This document shows positions 10,456 to 19,618 of a stretch of DNA of 64,000 nt, in pieces. Both the position numbers and the translations under genes were made by a program. This DNA comes from Cherax quadricarinatus (Eukaryota; Arthropoda; Malacostraca; Decapoda; Parastacidae), in assembly GCF_038502225.1 (NCBI RefSeq), contig NC_091322.1:1946259-2010258 (forward strand), written 5' to 3'. The notes under the pieces were generated by a model that ran no database searches, was not told the origin of the DNA, and saw only the letters and a program-made list of their open reading frames with translations. Within the stretch, counting starts at the first letter, position 1; every line of letters starts with the position of its first letter.

Positions 10456-10690
10456 TAGGTGACCTGTAGTTCAGTGGTAAAGCACTCAACTCTCGTCCAA
10501 AATGACCCAGGTTTTATTCAGAGGCAGTGTGAGAAATATGGGCAAATCTCTTGTTCACCCAACTGTAAGTATGAGTAGGTACCTGACAGTTAGTCAACTG
10601 TTGTGGGTTTTATCCAGGGACAGGGAGGATAGGTTGCATGCCTTAGATAAGGCAGAGGTAAAGTAACATTTCTTAGCCTGTAAATTCCGC
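10456..10690 (+). mobile_element. tRNA-derived SINE
   Basis: It begins with a tRNA-like head. TAGTTCAGTGG at 10467-10477 fits a pol III A box, and a degenerate B box (GGTTTTATTC) follows about 35 bp later. The downstream body (GAGGCAGTGTGAGAAATATGGG, TTAGTCAACTGTTGTGGGTT) recurs in pieces at 26805-26940, 28806-29062, 44845-44990 and 52372-52615. The decayed B box and missing acceptor stem argue against a functional tRNA gene. Confidence 0.7.
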
Positions 10691-10696
10691 TTTATT

Positions 10697-11570
10697 ATGA
10701 AGTGTGATTTGTCACAGTTGCTCTTTGCTAATGATACTGTGCTTTTGAGAGATTCTGAAGAAAAGTTGCAGAGGTTTGTGGACGAGTTTGGTTGGGCACG
10801 TAAAAGGAGGAAATTAAAAGTGAACATAGGAAAAAGCAAGGTGATGAGGATAAAAAATTTACGTAATGAAAAATTGAATATCAGATTGGAGGGAGGGAGT
10901 ATGGAGGAAGTAAGTGTATTCAGATATTTGGGAGTGGACTTGTCAGCAGATGGGACTATGAAAGACGAGGTGAATCATAGAATTGATGAGGGAAAAAAGG
11001 TGAGTGGTGTTTGAGGAGTTTGTGGAGACAGAATGTTATCCATGGAAGCAAAGAGGGGAATGTATGAGAGTATAGTTGTACCAACGCTCTTATATGGGTG
11101 TGAAGCATGGGTGGTGAATGTTACAACAAGGAAAAGGCTTGAGGCAGTGGAGATGAGGGCAATGTGCATTGTGAATATAATGCAGAGAATCTGTAGTGTA
11201 GAAATTAGGTGGTGGTGCGGGGTTATTAAAAGTATTATCCAGAGGGCTGAGGAGGGGTTGTTGAGGTGATTTGGACATTTAGAGAGCTGCAACAAAGTAG
11301 AAAGACTTGGAGAGTATTATTATAATCATGGGGGAGCACTAAACCCATAGGATTATACAGTGCATGTGGGGGGGTTATGGAAGGTATTGAGGCTCAATTC
11401 AGGGAACTGGAGCACAGATCCAGTTCCCTAGATCAAGAGCCCTTCACCAGCATCAAGGAACCTCCCTTGAGGGGTTTGGAGAGTGCATAAAAAGAGTGTC
11501 TCTTCTTTTTCGGGTCACCCTGCCTTGGTGGGAAACAGCCAATGTTTAACAATAAAAAAAAGAGAGATGA
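10697..11570 (+). pseudogene. RTE LINE RT fragment with nested SINE-like element
   Basis: A decayed copy on the + strand. The RT catalytic region reads LLFANDTVLL (FAND in place of FADD, a catalytic loss), followed by YLGVDLSADG and LLYGCEAWVV; a stop after KKVSG and others break the frame. Its ORF end and 3' tail (TCGGGTCACCCTGCCTTGG, about 11505-11570) are separated from the coding part by the 160-bp element at 11316-11475. Confidence 0.82.
11316..11475 (-). mobile_element. 160-bp SINE-like element ((TAA)n-tailed), copy 1
   Basis: Flanked by the perfect 9-bp duplication TTGGAGAGT (11307-11315 and 11476-11484) inside an RTE fragment, which fixes both ends. On the minus strand it starts with CCCCTCAAGGGAGGTTCC and ends in a TTATAATAATA tail. 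It lacks open frames and an obvious tRNA head. Further copies are at 39041-39201 and 43697-43864, plus diverged ones at 37205-37425, 38345-38520 and 38800-38965. Confidence 0.85.
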
Positions 11571-11594
11571 GAATATTAAATTGAATAGGTATCT

Positions 11595-13787
11595 GATGTA
11601 AAGAGAGTAGTAAGGGAGAAAAAGTTAGCATATGAGAAGTTTTTACAAAGCAGAAGTGATGCAAGGAGGGAAGAGTATATGGAGAAAAAGAGAGAGGTTA
11701 AGAGAGTGGTGAAGCAATGTAAAAAGAGAGCAAATGAGAGAGTGGGTGAGATGTTATCAACAAATTTTGTTGAAAATAAGAAAAAGTTTTGGAGTGAGAT
11801 TAACAAGTTAAGAAAGCCTAGAGAACAAATGGATTTGTCAGTTAAAAATAGGAGAGGAGAGTTATTAAATGGAGAGTTAGAGGTATTGGGAAGATGGAGG
11901 GAATATTTTGAGGAATTGTTAAATGTTGATGAAGATAGGGAAGCTGTGATTTCGTGTATAGGGCAAGGAGGAATAACATCTTGTAGGAGTGAGGAAGAGC
12001 CAGTTGTGAGTGTGGGGGAAGTTCGTGAGGCAGTAGGTAAAATGAAAGGGGGTAAGGCAGCCGGGATTGATGGGATAAAGATAGAAATGTTAAAAGCAGG
12101 TGGGGATTTAGTTTTGGAGTGGTTGGTGCAATTATTTAATAAATGTATGGAAGAGGGTAAGGTACCTAGGGATTGGCAGAGAGCATGCATAGTTCCTTTG
12201 TATAAAGGCAAAGGGGATAAAAGAGAGTGCAAAAATTATAGGGGGATAAGTCTGTTGAGTGTACCTGGTAAAGTGTATGGTAGAGTTATAATTGAAAGAA
12301 TTAAGAGTAAGACGGAGAATAGGATAGCAGATGAACAAGGAGGCTTTAGGAAAGGTAGGGGGTGTGTGGACCAGGTGTTTACAGTGAAACATATAAGTGA
12401 ACAGTATTTAGATAAGGCTAAAGAGGTCTTTGTGGCATTTATGGATTTGGAAAAGGCGTATGACAGGGTGGATAGGGGGGCAATGTGGCAGATGTTGCAA
12501 GTGTATGGTGTAGGAGGTAGGTTACTGAAAGCAGTGAAGAGTTTTTACGAGGATAGTGAGGCTCAAGTTAGAGTATGTAGGAAAGAGGGAAATTTTTTCC
12601 CAGTAAAAGTAGGCCTTAGACAAGGATGTGTGATGTCACCGTGGTTGTTTAATATATTTATAGATGGGGTTGTAAGAGAAGTAAATGCGAGGGTCTTGGC
12701 AAGAGGCGTGGAGTTAAAAGATAAAGAATCACACACAAAGTGGGAGTTGTCACAGCTGCTCTTTGCTGATGACACTGTGCTCTTGGGAGATTCTGAAGAG
12801 AAGTTGCAGAGATTGGTGGATGAATTTGGTAGGATGTGCAGGAGAAGAAAATTAAAGGTGAATACAGGAAAGAGTAAGGTTATGAGGATAACAAAAAGAT
12901 TAGGTGATGAAAGATTGAATATCAGATTGGAGGGAGAGAGTATGGAGGAGGTGAACGTATTCAGATATTTGGGAGTGGACGTGTCAGCGGATGGGTCTAT
13001 GAAAGATGAGGTGAATCATAGAATTGATGAGGGAAAAAGAGTGAGTGGTGCACTTAGGAGTCTGTGGAGACAAAGAACTTTGTCCTTGGAGGCAAAGAGG
13101 GGAATGTATGAGAGTATAGTTTTACCAACGCTCTTATATGGGTGTGAAGCGTGGGTGATGAATGTTGCAGCGAGGAGAAGGCTGGAGGCAGTGGAGATGT
13201 CATGTCTGAGAGCAATGTGTGGTGTGAATATAATGCAGAGAATTCGTAGTTTGGAAGTTAGGAGGAGGTGCGGGATTACCAAAACTGTTGTCCAGAGGGC
13301 TGAGGAAGGGTTGTTGAGGTGGTTCGGACATGTAGAGAGAATGGAGCGAAACAGGATGACTTCAAGAGTGTATCAGTCTGTAGTGGAAGGAAGGCGGGGT
13401 AGGGGTCGGCCTAGGAAAGGTTGGAGGGAGGGGGTAAAGGAGGTTTTGTGTGCGAGGGGCTTGGACTTCCAGCAGGCATGCATGAGCGTGTTTGATAGGA
13501 GTGAATGGAGACAAATGGTTTTTAATACTTGACGTGCTGTTGGAGTGTGAGCAAAGTAACATTTATGAAGGGATCCAGGGAAACCGGCAGGCCGGACTTG
13601 AGTCCTGGAGATGGGAAGTACAGTGCCTGCACTCTGAAGGAGGGGTGTTAATGTTGCAGTTTAAAAACTGTAGTGTAAAGCACCCTTCTGGCAAGACAGT
13701 GATGGAGTGAATGATGGTGAAAGTTTTTCTTTTTCGGGCCACCCTGCCTTGGTGGGAATCGGCCAGTGTGATAATAATAATAAAATA
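11595..13787 (+). mobile_element. RTE LINE subfamily B, 5'-truncated, young
   Basis: Bounded by the 12-bp target duplication AGGTATCTGATG (11587-11598 and 13788-13799); the first four bases overlap the element, a microhomology at the 5' truncation point. It holds RT through the 3' UTR and ends in GTGTGATAATAATAATAAA, the short-repeat tail expected of RTE elements. Near identity to the full-length copy and an uninterrupted frame indicate recent insertion. Confidence 0.92.
11679..13532 (+). CDS. RTE reverse transcriptase, N-truncated but open (617 aa)
   Basis: Codes for RT from the linker (MEKKREVKRVV) through motif A (MDLEKAYD, residues 255-262), motif B (GLRQGCVMSP, 312-321), FADD (362-365) and the RTE C-terminal domain to the stop, colinear with residues ~352-968 of the full-length protein. 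The frame is open upstream to 11595, so the first Met is a convenience start. The endonuclease is absent, so it cannot mobilise itself, and no native promoter is visible. Confidence 0.88.
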   Translation: MEKKREVKRVVKQCKKRANERVGEMLSTNFVENKKKFWSEINKLRKPREQMDLSVKNRRGELLNGELEVLGRWREYFEELLNVDEDREAVISCIGQGGITSCRSEEEPVVSVGEVREAVGKMKGGKAAGIDGIKIEMLKAGGDLVLEWLVQLFNKCMEEGKVPRDWQRACIVPLYKGKGDKRECKNYRGISLLSVPGKVYGRVIIERIKSKTENRIADEQGGFRKGRGCVDQVFTVKHISEQYLDKAKEVFVAFMDLEKAYDRVDRGAMWQMLQVYGVGGRLLKAVKSFYEDSEAQVRVCRKEGNFFPVKVGLRQGCVMSPWLFNIFIDGVVREVNARVLARGVELKDKESHTKWELSQLLFADDTVLLGDSEEKLQRLVDEFGRMCRRRKLKVNTGKSKVMRITKRLGDERLNIRLEGESMEEVNVFRYLGVDVSADGSMKDEVNHRIDEGKRVSGALRSLWRQRTLSLEAKRGMYESIVLPTLLYGCEAWVMNVAARRRLEAVEMSCLRAMCGVNIMQRIRSLEVRRRCGITKTVVQRAEEGLLRWFGHVERMERNRMTSRVYQSVVEGRRGRGRPRKGWREGVKEVLCARGLDFQQACMSVFDRSEWRQMVFNT

Positions 13788-13920
13788 AGGTATCTGATGA
13801 AAACTTAGTTTTTAATTAGAAACTGTAGGCTTTATATAAACTTGTTTGCTAAGTGACTTATCAATTTATTCATATCTAAAAATGGCAACCTAAAATTCTT
13901 CCTTAATTGTAAAACATTTT

Positions 13921-14246
13921 TAATAATTCTTTTTTTTTTTTTTTTTTTTTTTTTCTTTAACACGGCCGTTTCTCACCAAAGCAGGGTGACGTATATACAT
14001 ACCCCTCTAGGTTTTCTTCTATTTTCTTACTAGTTCTTGTTCTTGTTTATTTCTGCTTATCTCCATGGGAAAGTGGAACAGAATTCTTCCTCTGTAAGCC
14101 ATTGCTTTGTAAGAGGCGACTTGAATGCCAGGAGTAAGGGGCTAGTAGCCCTTTCTCCTGTACATATTACTAAATTTAAGAGGAGAAACTTGCATTTTTC
14201 TTTTTGGGCCACCCCGCTTCGGTAGGATATGGCCAGTTTGTTGAAA

Positions 14247-14283
<37 letters not shown>
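13921..14283 (+). mobile_element. Composite RTE leader+tail element with inverted tail at its 5' side
   Basis: Three parts: an antisense RTE tail (poly(T), then CGGCCGTTTCTCACC...GCAGGGTGAC, 13921-13990); a sense leader segment matching the RTE 5' leader from ATACATAC...CTAGGTTTTC to ATTACTAAA (about 13993-14180); and a sense tail (TTTTTGGGCCACCCCGCTTCGG) with (AAT)n to 14283. An antisense tail joined to a sense copy at the leader's 5' end is what twin priming of a ~270-nt composite RNA would give. Possible target duplication is TAATAATTC on both sides, partly obscured by the AAT repeat. Confidence 0.7.
14246..14283. repeat. (AAT)n microsatellite
   Basis: About a dozen AAT units forming the tail of the preceding composite element. 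Confidence 0.93.
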
Positions 14284-14607
14284 TCAACAGCTAATTCATA
14301 ATTTGAAATATTGTTCTTATTGCTGGTAACCTCTTTTTTTGTGAACTTGTTCAGTTATTGTTGTACTTTTTTATTTCTTTTCAAAGAGCATTTCTAATAC
14401 TTTGTCATATAATTCACATTTTCTCTAGAATTCATTTTGTCCATGTCTTCAAGCTCATAATATTTTCTCTCCCTCAAGGTGTGTGTTGTTTAATAATAAT
14501 TAAAAATTGCTGTGATCTGTTCAATTTCAAATTAAGTGCCTTGTTTTTATCATACCTTCATATCTATCGTGTTATTTATTTTATTTATTTATTTTTTTTT
14601 TTTTTAG

Positions 14608-14843
14608 GATCTTGTGAAAGTAATTCAGCAGGAGAGCTACACATACAAGGATCCCATTACAGAATTCCTTGCCCATTTGTATGTTGATTTTGATTTTGAT
14701 GCTGCTCAGAAAAAGCTCCAACAATGTGCTGCAGTTTTGGAAAATGACTTTTTCCTTGTTGCATGTCAAAATGATTTCATCGAGAATGCCCGACTCATGA
14801 TCTTTGAATTGTTCTGTAGAATTCATCAGTGCATTAGTATCAA
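14608..14843 (+). CDS. EIF3E: EIF3E exon (PCI domain, second in window)
   Basis: 236-nt exon after a long pyrimidine tract and TTTTAG (14602-14607), ending at a GTAAGT donor (14844). It encodes [20 protein letters not shown], then [33 protein letters not shown] and [10 protein letters not shown]. These are near-invariant eIF3e residues joining directly to the previous exon (…AAMK|DLVKV). The last two bases, AA, complete Asn with the first base of the exon at 29997. Introns on both sides are packed with retroelements; this exon itself is undisturbed. Confidence 0.97.
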
Positions 14844-14896
14844 GTAAGTTGATGACTATTTTTAAATATAAAATTTTAATTGTTCCTGGGAATTCT

Positions 14897-15230
14897 TAAA
14901 GGGGATTGGACTTCCAGCAAGCATGCATGAGCGTGTTAGATAGGAGTGAATGGAGACGAATGGTATTTGGGACCTGACGAGCTGTTGGAGTGTAAGCAGG
15001 GTAATTAGTGAAGGGATTCAGGGAAAACGGTTATTTTTATATAGCCAGACTTGAGTCCTGGAAATGGGAAGTACAGTGCCTATACTTTAAAGGAGGGGCT
15101 TGGAATATTGGCAGTTTGGAGGGATATGTTGTTTGTCTTTATACATATATGCTTCTAAACTGTTGTATTCTGAGCACCTCTGCACAATGATATTAAAACA
15201 GTGATTGTGTGAGTGAGGTGAAAGTGTTGA
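14897..15230 (+). mobile_element. RTE subfamily A 3' end fragment, first part
   Basis: Sense copy of the ORF end (GGACTTCCAGCAAGCATGCATG) and 3' UTR, up to AAAGTGTTGAAT, where a CR1/L2-type LINE interrupts it. The remainder of the tail (ATGATGATGAAAGTATTTTC to the poly(A)) follows at 17057-17150. Confidence 0.85.
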
Positions 15231-17056
15231 ATCAATCAGTCAATCAAGTTTATTCTCTATAAAGATTACAATGCGGGGTTTACAGATTTTGGATATTGTG
15301 TGGCTTACATGTTATAAAATACTAATTACAGAGGGGGTCACTAGGACACCTAGCATGGCTAGGCATTTCGGGCAGACTTAGATTAATTCTTAACTCTAAA
15401 TTAATACAGATTATGGAGTAAGCTGGTATTAAGGCTAAGTGACTGCATTATAGTTTGTGAGTTTAGCAATGTAAATGCTTTTGTTTTGGCACAATACACA
15501 GGTTCTATATTGTAGTATCACAGGCAAACTCATGACTAGTCAGGATTCATTATATATTAAAATTTGTATTTGTGATTATAGTCGAGTGGGTGAGTGACAG
15601 TGTGAACAGGTGGTTTTCATGTAGTTAGTTGTCGGGGTGTATCAGGGAGATAAGATGTTGTCTAGCGGTAGTTTTGTAGGTGATGAATGTGTCTGCAGTT
15701 CTAGAGCTTTCAGTTAGGGTGTTCCAGATTTTAGGCCCTTTGACATACATAGAATTTTTGTAGAGGTTTAGTCGGACACCGGGAATGTCATAGAGATGTT
15801 TGTCTGGTGTTATGCCTGTGGGTCCTGTCACAACTATCAAGAAAGCATTTTAGGTCAAGGTTAATATTGGAATTTAAGGTCCTGTAGATTTAGATTGCAC
15901 AGTAGTAAGTGTGGATGCTCTCAACGGGGAGTAAGTTTAGATCTATGAATAGTGGGGGGGGGGTGTTGCCAGGGATGGGATTTAGTGATTATTCTTACTG
16001 AAGCTTTTTGTTGGGTTATTATTGGCTTTAGGTGTGTTGCTGCAGTTGATCCCCAAGCACAAATAGCATAGGTGAGGTATGGATAAATGAGTGAATGGTA
16101 TAGTGTGAGAAGGGCAGTTTGCGGCATGTAGTATCGTATCTTGGAGAGGATTCCAAGTGTTTTGGATACTTTTTTGTTGTGTTGGATATGGGTACTGAAA
16201 TTCAGATTGTTGTCGAGGTATAGGCCTAGGAATTTGCCCTCATTATGTCTGGCAATTAGAGTGTTGTCAATCTTAATGTTAAGTTGTGCAACACCTGCTC
16301 TGCTACCAAACATAATATAGTAGGTTTTGTCAATGTTAAGTGTAAGATTATTGGCTGTCATCCAAGTTGCTATTTTGAACAGCTCCTCGTTAACAATGGT
16401 GTTGAGGGTGGGAGATGACATAAGTCGTGTCATCAGCAAAGAGAATGGGTTTCAAGTGTTGAGATACGTTTGGAAGATCATTGATGTAAATGAGGAGAAG
16501 CAGGGGACCAAGGACACTTCCCTGCGGAACTCTGGTATCAAGTGGCCGTGTTGATGAGGCTGTGTCTTTAATGGTGACATACTGATACCTATTTGTAAGG
16601 TAGGATTTAAAATGTGCAAGCGCATGGCCTCTTATACCATAATGGTCAAGTTTGTGGAGTAGGATGCCGTGGTCTACTGTGTCAAAAGCTTTTCTTAGGT
16701 CAAGAAAAAATTCCTAGTGGATATTAGTTCTTTTCCAGTGCTGTGTAAAGCAGATCTAGCATTTGTACAATTGCATCATTAGTGCTTTTATTTTTCCTGA
16801 ATCCAAATTGGCAGGGGTTGAGTATGTTTTGTGCCGTAATAAATGAATATACATAGTCTCCTGTGCACGAGTTTCTCGAAGATTTTGGATAGCAATGGTA
16901 AGTTTGATATTGGCCTATAGTTGTTTGCATCTGTAGGGTCACCACCTTTATGTATTGGTGTAACCTTTGCTGTCTTGAGTAGTGTCGGGAAAGTGCTAGT
17001 TTCTAGTGACTTGTTAAAAAGTAATGTAATAGCGTGCGAAAGGACATGGGATGATG
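15231..17056 (-). pseudogene. CR1/L2-type LINE, 5'-truncated, decayed
   Basis: On the minus strand: RT N-terminal block (PIHKGGDPTDANNYRPISN), QFGFRKNKSTNDAIVQ, then KTYYIMFGSRAG, GLYLDNNLNFSTHI, a YPYLTYAICAWGS block and a C-terminal tail (YVKGPKIWNTLTESSR). The frame is broken several times and the catalytic motif region is damaged around 16440-16720. The 3' end at 15231 carries ATCAATCAGTCAATCA-like short repeats, as in CR1/L2 elements. It is inserted in the RTE tail at 15230/17057; GAAT is shared at both junctions. Confidence 0.82.
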
Positions 17057-17150
17057 GAATGATGATGAAAGTATTTTCTTTTTGGGGATTTTCTTTCTTT
17101 TTTGGGTCACCCTGCTTCAGTGGGAGACAGCTGACTTGTTTAAAAAAAAA
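17057..17150 (+). mobile_element. RTE subfamily A 3' end, second part
   Basis: Completes the tail split by the LINE at 15231-17056: ATGATGATGAAAGTATTTTC, GGGTCACCCTGCTTCAGTGG and a short poly(A). Confidence 0.85.
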
Positions 17151-17846
17151 TAATTTCATACCTTTTTATTGCTTTTATTAATCTAGATTATGTAGCAGTT
17201 TATGAATTTCATTAATATAAAACTTACACCTAAAATTTAAGTGTGTATAATAATGTCTCATTCCTGTATTACCTTGATATTTGGGAAGAAAAAGAGCCTT
17301 TAACACTTGTTGCACTGAAGGACAGATGCAGGTTTAACCAGTATATGGTCCAAACGTATATATACGCTCACTACCCCAGTGCCCTGAATATTTTGAAAAA
17401 TAAAAAAAAACTTTTTTATTATTGAAAAAAAGAGCACATTTTTTAAGTGTTATAGGATAAAAAAAAAATTTAGAGTCAATACTTACCGAGATATGAGGCC
17501 GCAAAGTTGGGACTTGGCGATCACCTGGCGGCAACATGGAGTGCTGCCGCTTGCAGAAGTGTTGCCGATATATCTTTTTTTCCATTTTTCATATTTTATG
17601 TAATTTTATGTTCTGATAATTACAATTTATAGTAGTTCTTTTCATTTCATAACCAATCTTTGTTCTGACACTAGTATTAGGTACTGAAATTTACTCACAT
17701 TGTCACAAACACATTGACAGTTGGACATTTACACCTGCCTTGGTCATTCACTGTTGCCGTGGAATATAAACAAAGTACGTATTTATGGGTCCCAGCAATG
17801 TTTTGGATATGTGGAAGTATATAATAATAATGAGGAGGAGGAGGAG
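17151..17846. other. Intron sequence with a possible AT-rich TTAA-type repeat
   Basis: No gene seen. The stretch 17330-17580 contains GGTCCAAACGTATATATACG, which resembles the right-end segments of the piggyBac-like repeats at about 27600 and 34630. It may be a decayed relative, but no second terminus was found. Confidence 0.35.
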
Positions 17847-17863
17847 GAGAAGAATATGTAATA

Positions 17864-18516
17864 TTTTTTTTTTTTTATTATCACACCGGCCGATTCCCAC
17901 CAAGGCAGGGTGGCCCGAAAAAGAAAAACTTTCACCATCATTCACTCCATCACTGTCTTGCCAGAAGGGTGCTTTACACTACAGTTTTTAAACTGCAACA
18001 TTAACACCCCTCCTTCAGAGTGCAGGCACTGTACTTCCCATCTCCAGGACTCAAGTCCGGCCTGCCGGTTTCCCTGAATCCCTTCATAAATGTTACTTTG
18101 CTCACACTCCAACAGCACGTCAAGTATTAAAAACCATTAGGTTGGTAGACAGCAACCACCCAGGGAAGTACTACCGTCCTGCCAGATGACTGTGAAACAA
18201 AAACCTGTAACTGTTTTGCATGATGGTAGGATTGCTGGTTTCTTTTTCTGTCTCATAAACACGCTAAGATAACAGGGATATCTTGCTACTCCTACTTACA
18301 CTTTGGTCACACTTCACAGACACGCACATGCATATACATACATCTAGGTTTTTCTCCTTTTTCTAAATAGCTCTTGTTCTTTTTTATTTCTTCTATTGTC
18401 CATGGGGAAGTGGAAAAGAATCTTTCCTCCGTAAGCCATGCGTGTCGTATGAGGCGACTAAAATGCCGGGAGCAATGGGCTAGTAACCCCTTCTCCTGTA
18501 TACAATTACTAAAAAA
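17864..18516 (-). mobile_element. RTE subfamily B insertion with 5' inversion (twin priming)
   Basis: Bounded by the perfect 17-bp duplication GAGAAGAATATGTAATA (17847-17863 and 18517-18533). The left part (17864-18137) is the antisense 3' UTR and tail; the right part (18138-18516) is the 5' leader in the opposite orientation, starting at the true 5' end (AGGTTGGTAGACAGC) and running to AAAAAAGAG. All coding sequence is missing. The duplication and the leader share GAGAAGAA, which fits target-DNA priming on internal element RNA. Confidence 0.92.
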
Positions 18517-18862
18517 GAGAAGAATATGTAATAATAATAAAATAATAAGTTCCCCTGACAGTGACATGATAAGATGAGATAACATTTGATAATAGCTGAC
18601 GTTTGTTGAGCATTCGCAAGGGTGCAGTAATAAGACTTGACAGGAAAAGATTAGGGCCTGCTTTGTTTTCGCTGGTACACAAACATGTCTGTCTGTCTGT
18701 CAAGCTCCCTGTCTATCTGTCTAGCTCTCTCTCTCAGAGAGAGCCACAAGACTGAGTCATCATCACGTTTACTCACATCTTCAAGCAGAGTATAGCACTT
18801 TGTCTGGATTTTTTGGGTTATCCTAGGTAATTTACACTATGTATACTTGTATTTGTGTGTAC
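18517..18862. other. Intron sequence, short CTGT repeats
   Basis: Right copy of the 17-bp duplication, then AT-rich sequence and a (TGTC/CTCT)n-rich patch at about 18685-18745. No coding potential seen. Confidence 0.6.
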
Positions 18863-18867
18863 CTGTG

Positions 18868-19293
18868 TATTACAACCCAGGATTCCAAATGGCCTGTTAT
18901 CCCGGGTGTAATGGGAGCAAAATAAACACAGCAGAAAAAGTTTAGACTTATATTATCCTTCACCAATTTAGAACAGCAATATGTACACTATGTACAGTGA
19001 TAAGTATAGGGCACTCCATGATAAGCAAGGCAGAAATAGAAGCCACAAGATAGCAGACCGTGCTTCAACCAGCTCTAGAATGGGAATGACAAGGGCAGAC
19101 AGGAGAGTGGTACCCACATAACCTCTGCGATTGCCAAAACCATCTTCTTATTGGCTAGAACCTGGTCACTAGTTGAACGACGGGGCCCCATCATCAACTC
19201 GTAGCAACCTTGTTCGCTGGTTGGGGGAGATAGCCTGTAAATAAGGGTGTGTACATGCGCCGAATAAAGGTTACGTACTCTTTGCATGCCACA
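18868..19293 (-). repeat. 3' LTR of the Gmr1-like element
   Basis: Matches 25283-25706 along its length. On the minus strand it begins TGTGGCATGC and ends GGGTTGTAATA. It includes a CAG insertion and a few substitutions relative to the other LTR. Confidence 0.93.
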
Positions 19294-19305
19294 CCCCCAC
19301 CCCGA
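19294..19305 (-). promoter_or_regulatory. Polypurine tract
   Basis: A G-rich run (GGGGTGGGGG on the minus strand) immediately before the 3' LTR, the expected primer site for plus-strand DNA synthesis. Confidence 0.7.
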
Positions 19306-19618
19306 GAAGGCTCAGGATTAGGCTGCCACCTCCCAGTGGTAACCGTGCCGCCATGACACAAAATAATGGGACCGCCTTTCCTCTCCACCATCCAACTCTT
19401 AGATAGAGCTCAGCTTTTCTCGTGACAAAAAGCCAAGCCCTAAACTCAAAGTGAGACAGCAGTCAGTCAGGCTAGCATAGGTCCAAGATACAGGCGGACG
19501 GTAGCCCGCATCCCCTCACAAAAAAAAAAAACCCCACACCAGGGGATAAAAAAAAAAAGAGCGTGAAAAGGGGGTTACCACAAATAATATAACATCCTAA
19601 CCTAAATAAATAAAAATA

